Of a stretch of DNA of 64,000 nt, positions 1 to 9,082 are shown piece after piece. A program made the translations under genes and the position numbers. This DNA is from Comamonas sp. SCN 65-56 (GTDB taxonomy: Bacteria; Pseudomonadota; Gammaproteobacteria; Burkholderiales; Burkholderiaceae_C), in NCBI RefSeq assembly GCF_001724135.1, contig NZ_MEDS01000004.1:62001-126000 (forward strand). The letters run 5' to 3'. Below the pieces are notes generated by a model, which made no database searches, had not been told where the DNA came from, and saw only the letters and a program-made list of their open reading frames with translations. Numbering within the stretch: the stretch's first letter is position 1; every line of letters starts with the position of its first letter.

Positions 1-1
1 G

Positions 2-1012
2 GTGAAAATCAAGGTGGCCGGGCTCTGTCATTCCGATCTTTCGGTGATCAACGGCGACCGACCGCGCGTGATGCCGCTGGCCATGGGGCACGAGTCTTCT
101 GGCGAGGTGGTCGAGGTGGGTCCGGGCGTTTCACGTCTGCGCGCGGGCGATCATGTGGTGACGGTGTTTGTCCCAAGCTGCGGCGACTGCACCCCCTGCA
201 TGTCCGGGCGGCCGGCACTGTGCGAACCCGGTGCGCGCGCCAATACCGTGGGCGAGCTGCTCGGTGGCGGGCGGCGTCTGCGCGCCGGTGGCGAGGCGCT
301 CAATCACCATCTGGGCGTGTCCTGTTTCGCCGAATACGCGGTGGTCTCCGCCCGCTCCTGCGTCAAGGTGTCAACGCCGCTGTCGCACCGCGAAGCCGCA
401 CTGTTCGGCTGTGCGGTGCTCACCGGTGCTGGGGCGGTCATCAACCGGGCACACCTGAAGGCAGGAGACACCATCGCCATCGTCGGGCTGGGCGGTGTCG
501 GCCTGAGTGCGTTGCTGGCCGCTGTCGCTGGCGGCGCGCGGCGCGTCGTGGCGGTGGAGCCGGACGCCCGCAAACGCGAGCTGGCCAAAGCGCTCGGAGC
601 AACGCATGTGGTCGATCCAAAGGCGATGGGATCGGATGCCGATCTGCTGGCGGCGGCGGGTGGTGCGGTGGATTTCGGCTACGACACGGCCGGCGTGCTG
701 GCAGCGTTTGAATCGGCCTACAAGCTCACCCGCCGCGGCGGCATGACCATCACCTCGGGTCTGCCGCACCCCAAAACCACCTTTGCGCTGCCGATCTCGC
801 AACTCGTCGGTGAGGAGCGCGAGGTGCGTGGCAGCTACCTGGGCTCGGGCGTGCCCGCCATCGATATCCCGCGCTACATCGACCTGTACCAGGCCGGCAA
901 GCTGCCGGTGGACCAATTGCTGGGCGAGGCGTTCACGCTGGAGACGGTCAACGAAGGCTTTGACCACCTGGCCAGCGGCTCCGGCCTGCGCGACTGCATC
1001 GTCATGGAGTGA
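2..1012 (+). CDS. Zinc-dependent alcohol dehydrogenase, 5' end outside window
   Basis: Medium-chain, zinc-dependent alcohol dehydrogenase: oxidises an alcohol to an aldehyde or ketone with NAD(P). The visible 336 residues begin in the catalytic-zinc region (Cys9, His30-Glu31). Next come the four structural-zinc cysteines (Cys60, 63, 66, 74) and a Rossmann fold with the motif GLGGVG near residue 165. Family members carry about 20-30 residues before this point and the frame is open to the window edge. The first GTG is therefore probably an internal valine and the true start lies upstream. Stop is TGA at 1010. The substrate cannot be told. It is followed 26 bases later by an ADP-ribosylglycohydrolase-like gene on the same strand, so the two may share a transcript. 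Confidence 0.88.
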   Translation: MKIKVAGLCHSDLSVINGDRPRVMPLAMGHESSGEVVEVGPGVSRLRAGDHVVTVFVPSCGDCTPCMSGRPALCEPGARANTVGELLGGGRRLRAGGEALNHHLGVSCFAEYAVVSARSCVKVSTPLSHREAALFGCAVLTGAGAVINRAHLKAGDTIAIVGLGGVGLSALLAAVAGGARRVVAVEPDARKRELAKALGATHVVDPKAMGSDADLLAAAGGAVDFGYDTAGVLAAFESAYKLTRRGGMTITSGLPHPKTTFALPISQLVGEEREVRGSYLGSGVPAIDIPRYIDLYQAGKLPVDQLLGEAFTLETVNEGFDHLASGSGLRDCIVME

Positions 1013-1038
1013 TGCGTGATTCTTGAAAGGAGACTGCG

Positions 1039-2109
1039 ATGAACGCTGTGGTTCAACCCTCGATGCAAAGCCGCATTCAGGGCGCGCTGATGGGCGCCTT
1101 CATTGGCGATGCGCTGGCGCTCGGGCCGCACTGGTATTACGACCTGGACGAAATGCGCCGCGATTACGGCGCCTGGGTGGATGGCTATACGGCGCCCAAG
1201 GCGGGGCGTTATCACGGTGGGCTGCCTGCGGGGGCATCCTCGCAATCGGGTTACATCCTGGCGCTGACGCTGCGCTCGCTGGTCGAGAAGGGCGGCTACG
1301 ACGAGGCGGATTTCTGCCGCCGCATGGATGAAGAACTCTTTGCCCGCATGGATGGAACGCCGAACTCGGGCCCCGGCGGCTATACCAACCAGTCCATCCG
1401 CGAGGGCTGGGCAGGGCGCTACGCGGGCCAACCCTGGGGGCAGGTGGCGCGCCTGGCAGACAACACCGATGCGGTCGAGCGCATCATCGCGATCGCTGCG
1501 CGCTACGCACTGGATGCCAATCAGATCGCCGACCACGTGAGCAGCAATACCGTGCTGCTGCAGCGCGATACCACGGTGGCAGCGATGACCACGGCCTACG
1601 GCATCGTGCTCGGCGCTTTGATGTCGGGTGCCTCGCTCGATGGTGCGCTCTCGGGCGGGCTGGTCACGGCGGCGCGTGGCGGGCAATTGCGCTTTCAGGG
1701 ATCGACGCCGGTGGATGGCAAGCCTGCGGTGGCAGGGCAGTTCCCTACGCCGGAGCCACTGCTGATGGCATCAACGGCGGCGCGCATGGCCGCCAACCCG
1801 CAGATTCGCGTGGAGCCCGCAAGCAGCATCGCCCAGGTGCATGGCCTGCAGTGCGCGGCCTACTTTGTGCTGCCTTCAAGCTATTACCTGGCGGCGCGGT
1901 TCCAAGGCGATTTTGAGCAGGCGGTGCTGCATGCCGTCAACGGCGGCGGCCAGAACCAGTCGCGCGCGGTGCTCACGGGTGCACTCAGCGGGGCGATTGG
2001 AGGCATGGAGGCGATTCCGCAGCGTTTCCTGGAGGGCCTGCAGCAGCGCGACGAGTATCTTGCGCTGACGCAAAAACTGGCGCAGCAGGCCTTGGCGGTG
2101 CGCGCTTGA
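1039..2109 (+). CDS. ADP-ribosylglycohydrolase-fold protein with altered metal-binding motifs
   Basis: 356-residue member of the ADP-ribosylglycohydrolase/DraG-like superfamily. The N-terminus shows the family signature GALMGAFIGDALALG (residues 15-29) and the protein is all-helical alanine-rich throughout. Canonical hydrolases bind two Mg ions through an S/T-DDT motif and a C-terminal DTDT motif. The matching places here read SSQS (67-70) and QNQS (305-308), so the usual acidic ligands appear to be missing. Either it uses different chemistry or it is a non-catalytic binder. The start is supported by an AAAGGAG ribosome-binding site at about 1025-1031. It converges with the Liv gene at 2119 with only 9 bases between them. 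Family assignment is fairly sure; activity is unknown. Confidence 0.75.
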   Translation: MNAVVQPSMQSRIQGALMGAFIGDALALGPHWYYDLDEMRRDYGAWVDGYTAPKAGRYHGGLPAGASSQSGYILALTLRSLVEKGGYDEADFCRRMDEELFARMDGTPNSGPGGYTNQSIREGWAGRYAGQPWGQVARLADNTDAVERIIAIAARYALDANQIADHVSSNTVLLQRDTTVAAMTTAYGIVLGALMSGASLDGALSGGLVTAARGGQLRFQGSTPVDGKPAVAGQFPTPEPLLMASTAARMAANPQIRVEPASSIAQVHGLQCAAYFVLPSSYYLAARFQGDFEQAVLHAVNGGGQNQSRAVLTGALSGAIGGMEAIPQRFLEGLQQRDEYLALTQKLAQQALAVRA

Positions 2110-2118
2110 GCGAGCGCG

Positions 2119-2910
2119 TCAAGCCAGCCAGCGCTTGCGGCGGCGGTAGTGCTTGACGTTGTGGTAATCCACGCGCTCGCCGCCGCCCAGATAGAACTCC
2201 TGGATATCAGGATTTTTCTTGAGTTCGGCGGCTTCGCCGCTCATCACGATGTTGCCGTTCTCGATCAGGTAGGCGTGGTCGGCCACGTTCAGCGCCGCGG
2301 TGGCGTTCTGCTCCACCAGCAGCACGCTGAGTTTCTGCGTGCGGTTGATCTCGCGGATGATGGCAAAAATTTCCTTGACCAGCACCGGGGCCAATCCCAG
2401 CGAGGGCTCGTCAAGCATGATGAGCTTGGGCTCGGTGACGAGCGCGCGCGCGATCGCCAGCATCTGCTGCTCGCCGCCTGAGAGGTAGCCCGCCTTGCTG
2501 CGGATACGCTCCTTCAGGCGCGGGAAGTAGGTGTAGGCCTGCTCACGCAACTCGTCAAAGCTCTTTTTGGCGCCACGCCCGCGATAGGCAGCAAGCAGAT
2601 TTTCGTCGGGCGTGAGGTGGCCGAAGATGCGTCGCCCCTCCATCACATGCACCAGGCCCATGTGCACGCGCTCGGGCGGTGAGAGGTGGGCGATATCCTG
2701 GCCCATGAAGTGCACCTCGCCGCGGCGCACCTCGCCGCGCTCGGGTGCCAGCAGACCGCTGACGGTCTTGAGTGTGGTGGACTTGCCGGCGCCATTGGCA
2801 CCGAGCAGGGCCACCACCGAGCCCTCCTGAACTTCGAGCGAAACGCCCTTGATGGCAAGGAACACCCGGTCGTAGGCGACCTCGACGTTGTTCAGGTTGA
2901 GCAGGCTCAT
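2119..2910 (-). CDS. livF: Branched-chain amino acid type ABC transporter ATP-binding protein LivF
   Basis: Second ATPase of a Liv/HAAT-type importer, 263 residues, cytoplasmic. Walker A (GANGAGKST), the signature LSGGEQQM and Walker B with LIMLDEPSLGL are intact. The start chosen (MSLLNLNNVEV) overlaps the stop of the binding-protein gene by four bases (ATGA), which indicates translational coupling; a longer in-frame extension upstream has no family match. It is the last gene of the - strand run livG, ligase, livH, livM, livK, livF. Because the operon carries an acyl-CoA ligase, the transported solute is more likely an aromatic or fatty acid than an amino acid; that is inference. Confidence 0.93.
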   Translation of the reverse strand: MSLLNLNNVEVAYDRVFLAIKGVSLEVQEGSVVALLGANGAGKSTTLKTVSGLLAPERGEVRRGEVHFMGQDIAHLSPPERVHMGLVHVMEGRRIFGHLTPDENLLAAYRGRGAKKSFDELREQAYTYFPRLKERIRSKAGYLSGGEQQMLAIARALVTEPKLIMLDEPSLGLAPVLVKEIFAIIREINRTQKLSVLLVEQNATAALNVADHAYLIENGNIVMSGEAAELKKNPDIQEFYLGGGERVDYHNVKHYRRRKRWLA

Positions 2911-4172
2911 TTCTTCGCCTTGGCCTTGGCTTGGTCTTCCTTGATCAGCTCCCAGACCACGTCCTGGTAGGCGGCTGCCCAGTCGGACTTGGGCGCCCAT
3001 TGCTTGCCGTCCCACTCGGAAATGATGCCCATGCCCCCGCCCTGGTGGTCCTGTGCGGTGATGGTGATCGGCGGCATCATGCCTTCGGCGTTGTAGTTCT
3101 TGAGCATCTCGAAGCCCGCCTTGAACCTCTCGCCCGTGAGCGGACCGCTGCCGTTCTTCATGGCCAGGCGGGCGGCTTCCACGGCGATGGCCATGCTTGC
3201 CACGCCAATGTTGTAGCCGCTCCAGCCGACGCGCTTCTTGTCGCCACTGCCGTTGCCGGGCGCCACGACCTTGTCCAGGATGCGCCTGAGGATGGAGTTG
3301 TTGGTGCCGGTATGCACCAGGGTCACGCGCTTGACGCCGACGACTTCGTTGCCCTTGAAGGCGGACATGTCGCTCTCCGAGAGCCAGAGCACCGAGTGGA
3401 TGTCCTTGGGGGAAATCCCGTTGGTGACTGCACCGCGAATCGACACCGCCTGACCCGGGCCCGCCCCCCAGATGATGACCTTGTCCGGACGGTTCTTGCG
3501 CACCTCGCTCCAGGTGGCGGCCTGCTCGGTGCCGGGCACCGGGTAGGGGTAGAGCTTGACCTCGAAGCCCTTGGTCTTGGCCACGCGCTCCAGCAGTTCG
3601 ATCGGTTCTTTGCCGAAGGCCGAATCGATGTGCACGAAGGCGATCTTCTTGCCCTTGAGGCCACCTTCATGCTCGTCGATGTAGTTGAGCAGTAGCGCTG
3701 CCTGGGAGCGGTAGATCGCGGCCGAGGGGAATACATAGGGAAACGCGGTACCGTCGGCCGCGTCGGCGCGCCCGTGGGCAAAGGCGATCATCGGCAGGTG
3801 GTCCTCGTCGCAGCGCGGCATCAGCGCGTTGGCCACCGGCGAACTGAGAAAGTCGAAGAACACCGCGCCCGCTGCCTTGGCCTCGTTGTACAGCGCGATG
3901 CCGCGCTCCGGGTAGCTGGCGTGATCCTTGATGATCATCTTGATCGGGTGACCGGCAATGCCGCCTTCCAGGTTGGCGAGCTTGATGTAGTCCTGCTGAC
4001 CCTGGCTGTATTCATCGGTCAGGAAGGTGTAGACGCGGGTGAAATCCAGCAGCGTGGCGAACTGGATGGGGTCCTTGCCCTGGGCCCAGACGGGCAGCGC
4101 GGCGCCCAAGCTGGAAGCCGCTGCGGCCCCGAGCACGGTACGGCGGCGCAGTGCCAGATCGGTATGGTTCAT
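2907..4172 (-). CDS. ABC transporter substrate-binding protein with Tat signal (LivK family)
   Basis: 421-residue periplasmic binding protein of the Leu/Ile/Val type (Peripla_BP_6). The N-terminus holds a twin-arginine signal, RRRTVLGAAAASSLG from about residue 9, ending in a hydrophobic stretch and a likely cleavage after PVWA. Tat export means it folds before crossing the membrane, unlike the Sec-type binding proteins at 35007, 54750 and 56086. It delivers solute to the LivH/LivM permeases encoded just upstream. A GGAGAC ribosome-binding site precedes the ATG. The ligand is unknown. Confidence 0.9.
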   Translation of the reverse strand: MNHTDLALRRRTVLGAAAASSLGAALPVWAQGKDPIQFATLLDFTRVYTFLTDEYSQGQQDYIKLANLEGGIAGHPIKMIIKDHASYPERGIALYNEAKAAGAVFFDFLSSPVANALMPRCDEDHLPMIAFAHGRADAADGTAFPYVFPSAAIYRSQAALLLNYIDEHEGGLKGKKIAFVHIDSAFGKEPIELLERVAKTKGFEVKLYPYPVPGTEQAATWSEVRKNRPDKVIIWGAGPGQAVSIRGAVTNGISPKDIHSVLWLSESDMSAFKGNEVVGVKRVTLVHTGTNNSILRRILDKVVAPGNGSGDKKRVGWSGYNIGVASMAIAVEAARLAMKNGSGPLTGERFKAGFEMLKNYNAEGMMPPITITAQDHQGGGMGIISEWDGKQWAPKSDWAAAYQDVVWELIKEDQAKAKAKK

Positions 4173-4217
4173 GGTGATGTCTCCTTGGGGTGGTTGACGA
4201 AAATCAGCTCTGGGAAA

Positions 4218-5291
4218 TCAACTCTGGGTATGGCGGAAGGGCCAGACCAGAAGGTACTTGCGCGCGTTATCGTAAATCTTTGCCAGTCCGAGCGGCTCGA
4301 ACAGCAGGAAGCCGATGATCATCGCGCCATAGAGCATCATCGGGATGTGTGCCATCAGGGAGGTCGAGACGTCGAGCCAGCCGTTGCTGACGATCCAGGA
4401 AATCAGGTTGAGCAGCACTATCGGAATCAAGAGCACGAAACCAGTCCCCAGGAAGCCGCCGATCACGCTGCCCAGGCCGCCCACCAGCGCCATCGCGACG
4501 AGCTGGATGGTCACGTCGAAATTGAACTGTGAGGGCGTGACCGCCTTGTAGAAGCAAAAGGCCAGGATGGCGCCGCTGATGCCGCCCAGGAACGAGCTGG
4601 CGAAAAACGCGAGCAGCTTGTACTTGAAAATGTTCACGCCGATCACGGCGGCGGCAAAGTCCTTGTCGCGCACTGCCACGAGGGCGCGGCCAAAGCTGGT
4701 GCGCTTGATGTTGAGGATGAACAGCACCACGATTACCGTCCAGGCGAGTGCCAGGTAGTAGCGCGCCGTGAGGCTCTCCAGCGGGATGAACAAAAAGCGT
4801 ACGTTGGGGGTTTGCAGCGTTGCCGTTGCGCCGCCGGAAATCACGGTGACGTTGGTGATGACCCAGTCCACAAGGAACTGCATGGCAAGCGTCGCCATCA
4901 CCAGGTACAGACCCTTGACGCGCAGCGCCGCCGCGCCGAAGACGCAGCCGATCACGGCCGACATCAGACCGGCGCCGAGCAACGCCAATTCGAGGGGCAC
5001 GCCAAAGCGCGTGAGGTGAATGCTGGTGTAGGCACCGATCGCCATGACGGCTGCAAAGCCGAAGTGCAACTGCCCGGCCAGGCCCATCAGCAGGGTCAGC
5101 GCCAGCGTGGCGCTGCTGAAGATCAGCCACGGCAGCATGTAGCTGGACAGGTACAGGGTGGACATGTACAGCGGCGCCAGCAGGGCTAGGGCAGCCACGA
5201 TGCCGACCTGCCAGCGGTCGGCGGGAATCGGCCAGAGCTGGCGCGTCTGGCTGTAGCGCGTGTGGTAGACACCGGAGAGGCGGTAGAACAT
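4218..5291 (-). CDS. livM: Branched-chain amino acid type ABC transporter permease LivM
   Basis: 357-residue inner-membrane permease with about eight to ten hydrophobic helices beginning near residue 30. The family's cytoplasmic coupling region is present (GRALVAVRDKDFAAAVIG near residues 220-240). It pairs with LivH to form the channel. The N-terminus is about 30 residues longer and more polar than typical, which is common in this subfamily. It lies 12 bases after livH and is followed by livK after a 45-base gap, consistent with one transcript. Confidence 0.93.
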   Translation of the reverse strand: MFYRLSGVYHTRYSQTRQLWPIPADRWQVGIVAALALLAPLYMSTLYLSSYMLPWLIFSSATLALTLLMGLAGQLHFGFAAVMAIGAYTSIHLTRFGVPLELALLGAGLMSAVIGCVFGAAALRVKGLYLVMATLAMQFLVDWVITNVTVISGGATATLQTPNVRFLFIPLESLTARYYLALAWTVIVVLFILNIKRTSFGRALVAVRDKDFAAAVIGVNIFKYKLLAFFASSFLGGISGAILAFCFYKAVTPSQFNFDVTIQLVAMALVGGLGSVIGGFLGTGFVLLIPIVLLNLISWIVSNGWLDVSTSLMAHIPMMLYGAMIIGFLLFEPLGLAKIYDNARKYLLVWPFRHTQS

Positions 5292-5303
5292 GACAGGAGT
5301 CCC

Positions 5304-6182
5304 TCAGATGCGTTCGATGTCTTCGCGGCCGAACATGCCGTACGGCCGGAACAGGATGGTGAGCAGGATCACGACCGAAGTGACCACGTCGCGCGTGCTG
5401 CCGCCCACCAGTGAATCGACATAGCCCGGAATCACGCTGCCCAGGATGCCCAGGATGAGGCCGCCGAGCAGCGCGCCGACGATGCTGTCGATGCCGCCCA
5501 GAATCACCACCGCCACGGCCGGAAAGAGCAGCGCGGTGAGTGACCAATCCACCCCCTGCGCCGAGCCCCACATCGTGCCCGCGGCCACCGCGCAGATGCC
5601 GGCCAGGCCCCACGAGACGGCCACCGCATGCTCCACGGAAATGCCGACGGACCAGCTGGAAACGTGATCGTCGGAAACGGCGCGCAGTTTGGTGCCCAGG
5701 CGGGTGCGAAAGAACGCCAGCGCCAGTCCGATCAGAACCAGCGCGATGGCACCGCCCACCACATAGGTGCGATTGGCCAGGACATCGCCCATGATGAGGG
5801 GCGCCAGACCCAGGCCGATGTCGAGTTGCTTGGGTTCGGTTCCGAGCAGCCCGGGGCCGAAGCCGCGCAGGAAGACATCCAGCCCCAGTGTCAGCATCAC
5901 GACCATGATGATGGGCTGACCCACCATGGTGCGCAGCAGAAAGCGCTCGATCACCAGACCGAGCACGAACATCGCCACCAGTGCCGCGATGGCCCCAAGC
6001 CATAGCGGCAACCCCCAGCTGGTGAAGAGCCAGACGCCATAACCGGCCATCATCACCAGCGCTCCTTGCGCGAAATTGAGCACGCCCGACGATTTGTAGA
6101 TCAGCACGATGCCGAGCGCCACCATGCTGTACATCAGGCCGGTCAGTGCACCGTTGACCAGCAGTTCAAGAAAATAGCTCAT
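5304..6182 (-). CDS. livH: Branched-chain amino acid type ABC transporter permease LivH
   Basis: 292-residue integral membrane permease, partner of LivM. The LivH hallmark GLMYSMVALGIVLIYKSSGV is seen at residues 15-34. The EAA-like coupling segment RAVSDDHVSSWSVGI lies near residue 170. The start overlaps the stop of the preceding acyl-CoA ligase gene by four bases, so the ligase and permease are translationally coupled. Length is normal for the family. Confidence 0.93.
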   Translation of the reverse strand: MSYFLELLVNGALTGLMYSMVALGIVLIYKSSGVLNFAQGALVMMAGYGVWLFTSWGLPLWLGAIAALVAMFVLGLVIERFLLRTMVGQPIIMVVMLTLGLDVFLRGFGPGLLGTEPKQLDIGLGLAPLIMGDVLANRTYVVGGAIALVLIGLALAFFRTRLGTKLRAVSDDHVSSWSVGISVEHAVAVSWGLAGICAVAAGTMWGSAQGVDWSLTALLFPAVAVVILGGIDSIVGALLGGLILGILGSVIPGYVDSLVGGSTRDVVTSVVILLTILFRPYGMFGREDIERI

Positions 6183-8155
6183 GCGGCAGCCCCCGCGTTC
6201 ACAGGCACGTCACGGATCGCGAGATGACGCTTCAATACGCCTGTTTCGCCCGTTTCATAAGTGATGTGCGCTATGGATTCAATATCGCTCTTGCCGGCGT
6301 AAATCGCCTCGATGATGTCCGCATAGTGCTCGGCGATCACCCCTCGGCGCAGCTTGCGCGTGCGTGTGACTTCGCCATCATCCGGATCGAACTCCTTGTG
6401 CAGATTGACGAAGCGGCGGATGCGCGTGCCTTCGGGCAGCTTGGCGTTGACCGCGGCGAACACACCCGCCATGAGGTCGTACACGCCGCTTTGCTGCGAC
6501 AGTTCGGAGAATGAGGTGTAGGTCACGCCGCGTTCCTGCGCCCAGTGGCCCACCGCCTCCCAGTCGATGGCCAGCAGCGCCGCGAGGTAATCGCGCCCGT
6601 CGCCCAGCACGCACACGTCCTTGATGTAAGGGCTGAACTTGAGCTGGTTCTCGATGAAGGTGGGGATGAAGCGCTGGCCACCCTTGGTATAGATCACCTC
6701 CGAGACGCGTCCGAGCACGACGAGCTGGCCGTCATCTTCCAGGTAGCCCGCGTCGCCCGTATGCAGCCAGCCGCCTTGCAGTGATTCGGCGGTCGCGGCA
6801 TCGTCCTGGAAGTAGCCGTCGAAGACGTTGCCGCCGCGCACCAGAATCTCGCCGCTGTCGCTGATCTTCAAGTCGATGCCGGGGAAGGGCTTGCCCACGG
6901 TGTGCAGCTTGACGGAACCCATTTCCTGCGCGGCGCATAAGGCGGAATTTTCCGTCTGGCCGTAGAACTGGCGCAGTGGCAGGCCGAGCGCACGAAAAAA
7001 CAGGAAAATTTCTTCGCCAATGGCCTCGCCGGCGGTGTAGGCGTGCTGCGCGCGCGAGAGGCCGAGCTGGTCCTTGACGGGACCGTAGACCAGCAACTCG
7101 CCGAGCGCGCGCATGAAACGCTGGCCGATGCCAGGCTCCCGGCCCTTCAGGCGCGCGCGTTCGATATCCACCGCCAGCGGCATGAAGCGCTGGTACAGCC
7201 AGCGCTTGAGCGGCGTGGATTCGGCGATGCCCACTTGCACGCGCGTGAGCATGGTGGACCAGGCGCGCGGCGAGGTGAAGTACACCGTGGGCGCGATCTC
7301 GCGCAGGTCGCGCTGCACCGTCTCCTGCTTTTCCGGGATGTTGACCGAGAACTGCAGCGCCAGCGCCGCCGCGATGGTGAAGATGAAATCGCCCACCCAG
7401 GCGATCGGCATGTAGGCCATGTGCGTCTCGCCAGTGCGAAAGTAGCCGGCCTGGGCCGCGCTGCGCACGGCGAACAGCACATGGCGGTGCTTGAGCGGAA
7501 TGCCCTTGGGCGCGCCGGTGGTGCCCGAAGAGTGCAGCAGGATGGCGACATCGTCCGCCTGCGGGCGGCGTTGCAGATTGTCGGCCAGCGTGGGTTCGGC
7601 CTGGAGGCGTTCGCGTCCGCGCCGGGCGAGCTCGGTGAAGGCCATCGTGCCTTCGGGTTCATGGCCTGCCAGGCCGCGCGGATCGTCGTAGATGATCCAC
7701 TGCAGGCCCTTGTACTGCTCGCGCAGCGCCACCAGCTTGTCGACCTGCTCCTGGTCTTCGGCGATGGCAAAGCGCACGCCTTCGCGCTGCAGCTGCCCGA
7801 GCAGTTGCTCGGGCGTGAAGTCGGGGTAGGCGGGCGAGGGGATGGCGCGCAGCGTGATGGCGCCCAGCATGCCGAAGTACAGCGCCGGGCGGTTGTCACC
7901 GACGACCAGCACCTTGTCGTGCGCGGCCAGGCCCAGCGTTTGCAAACCGGCGGCGGCCTCCAGCGTGTGCTGCAGGTAGTCTTCCCAGGTCGTTTCCTGC
8001 CAGATGCCGCGATCGCGCTCGCGCATGGCAATCTTGTTGCCGTGGTTCTTGGCGTTGGCGGCCAGCGCTGCAATCAGGTGGTCACCGGGATTGGCGCTGG
8101 TGTGCGGGTTGCCCGGCTGGGCGGCTTGCAGGCCCGAGGCATCTTCACGCAGCAT
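6179..8155 (-). CDS. AMP-dependent long-chain acyl-CoA ligase within the liv operon
   Basis: 658-residue ANL-superfamily ligase that activates a carboxylic acid with ATP and CoA. The AMP-binding P-loop LLHSSGTTGAPKG lies near residue 195, the adenylation motif GQTENS near 405, and the hinge region with WLHTGDAGYLEDDG near 480. Length and order match the long-chain (FadD15/ACSL-like) group. ATG at 8155 is preferred over an in-frame codon 27 bases upstream, because GGAGGAGG sits five bases before it. It overlaps the end of livG by 11 bases. Position between transporter subunits suggests that imported acid is thioesterified on entry. Substrate not determined. Confidence 0.88.
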   Translation of the reverse strand: MLREDASGLQAAQPGNPHTSANPGDHLIAALAANAKNHGNKIAMRERDRGIWQETTWEDYLQHTLEAAAGLQTLGLAAHDKVLVVGDNRPALYFGMLGAITLRAIPSPAYPDFTPEQLLGQLQREGVRFAIAEDQEQVDKLVALREQYKGLQWIIYDDPRGLAGHEPEGTMAFTELARRGRERLQAEPTLADNLQRRPQADDVAILLHSSGTTGAPKGIPLKHRHVLFAVRSAAQAGYFRTGETHMAYMPIAWVGDFIFTIAAALALQFSVNIPEKQETVQRDLREIAPTVYFTSPRAWSTMLTRVQVGIAESTPLKRWLYQRFMPLAVDIERARLKGREPGIGQRFMRALGELLVYGPVKDQLGLSRAQHAYTAGEAIGEEIFLFFRALGLPLRQFYGQTENSALCAAQEMGSVKLHTVGKPFPGIDLKISDSGEILVRGGNVFDGYFQDDAATAESLQGGWLHTGDAGYLEDDGQLVVLGRVSEVIYTKGGQRFIPTFIENQLKFSPYIKDVCVLGDGRDYLAALLAIDWEAVGHWAQERGVTYTSFSELSQQSGVYDLMAGVFAAVNAKLPEGTRIRRFVNLHKEFDPDDGEVTRTRKLRRGVIAEHYADIIEAIYAGKSDIESIAHITYETGETGVLKRHLAIRDVPVNAGAAA

Positions 8156-8954
8156 CCTGGCCTCCTCCGATGTAGGCGGCAATCACGTCCGGATGGTTCA
8201 CCGCTTCGCGCACCGGCCCCTGGGCGATCATGCGGCCGTTGTTCAGCACCAGCGCACGGTCGCAGATGGCGGTGATCACGTCCATGTGGTGCTCGATGAT
8301 GAGCACCGTGAGGTTGAGCGCTTCCTTGGCGTCCAGGATGAAGCGCACGATGTATTCCTTTTCTTCCTGATTCATGCCGGCCATGGGCTCGTCCAGCACC
8401 AGCATGCGCGGCTCGGCGGCGAGCGCGCGCGCCAGCTCGACGCGTTTCTGCATGCCCAGCGGGATCACTTCGACCGGTTCATCGCGCACGCTTTCCAGCT
8501 GCAGCAGGTCGATGATCTCTTCCACCTTGTCGCGGTGGCGCAGCTCTTCCTTCTGCGCCCACCACCAGTAAAACAGCGCCGCCAGCGCGCTCGGGTGCAT
8601 GAAGGTGTGGCGGCCCATCAGGATGTTGTCGAGCACGCTCATGCCCTTGAACAGCGCGACGTTCTGGAAGGTGCGCGCGATGCCCAGCGCGGCGATGCGG
8701 TGCGGACGCACGCCGTTGATCTGTTGCCCCTCGAAGTGGATCACGCCTTCCTGCGGCGGATAAAAGCCGGTGATGGAATTGACCAGCGTGGTCTTGCCCG
8801 AGCCATTGGGGCCGACCAGGCCGAAAATCTCGCCCTGGCGGATGTCCAGTGAGACTTCCGACAGTGCCCTGACCCCGCCGAACCAGCGGCTGACCTTTTC
8901 GCAGGTCAGCACCGCGCCTTCTGCCGGCGCACCTGCACTTTGCGTTGCCAACAA
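8145..8954 (-). CDS. livG: Branched-chain amino acid type ABC transporter ATP-binding protein LivG, TTG start
   Basis: 269-residue ATPase heading the liv operon. Walker A is GPNGSGKTTL and Walker B is MLVLDEPMAG. The signature stretch is the LivG-type degenerate form (PLGMQKRVELARAL) rather than LSGGQ. LivG's extra C-terminal helix ending in YIGGG is present. The frame opens with TTG at 8954, preceded at about seven bases by AAGGGG; no in-frame ATG precedes the conserved body, so TTG is the likely start. This is the first gene of the run, so the operon promoter should lie in 8955-9082, although I see no strong -35/-10 pair there. Confidence 0.9.
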   Translation of the reverse strand: MLATQSAGAPAEGAVLTCEKVSRWFGGVRALSEVSLDIRQGEIFGLVGPNGSGKTTLVNSITGFYPPQEGVIHFEGQQINGVRPHRIAALGIARTFQNVALFKGMSVLDNILMGRHTFMHPSALAALFYWWWAQKEELRHRDKVEEIIDLLQLESVRDEPVEVIPLGMQKRVELARALAAEPRMLVLDEPMAGMNQEEKEYIVRFILDAKEALNLTVLIIEHHMDVITAICDRALVLNNGRMIAQGPVREAVNHPDVIAAYIGGGQDAA

Positions 8955-9082
8955 ATGTCCCCTTGAGTGAGCGCACGCCGGCGCTGCTGTTGTTTTGCGA
9001 ACAAGTGTAGTGCCTGATGCTGCACCAACCCCAGTGTGTCGAAGCGATACAGGGAAAACCCCGAAACTGTCTCGTCAGGCGC

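Noticed and set aside
4267-6003. 578-codon frame spanning livM and livH in another frame on the - strand
   Set aside because: Low-complexity Arg/Gly/Ala/His translation without motifs; the overlapping permeases have normal helices and starts.
8955-9082. Promoter for the liv operon
   Set aside because: No -35/-10 pair with acceptable spacing could be found; weak candidates only.
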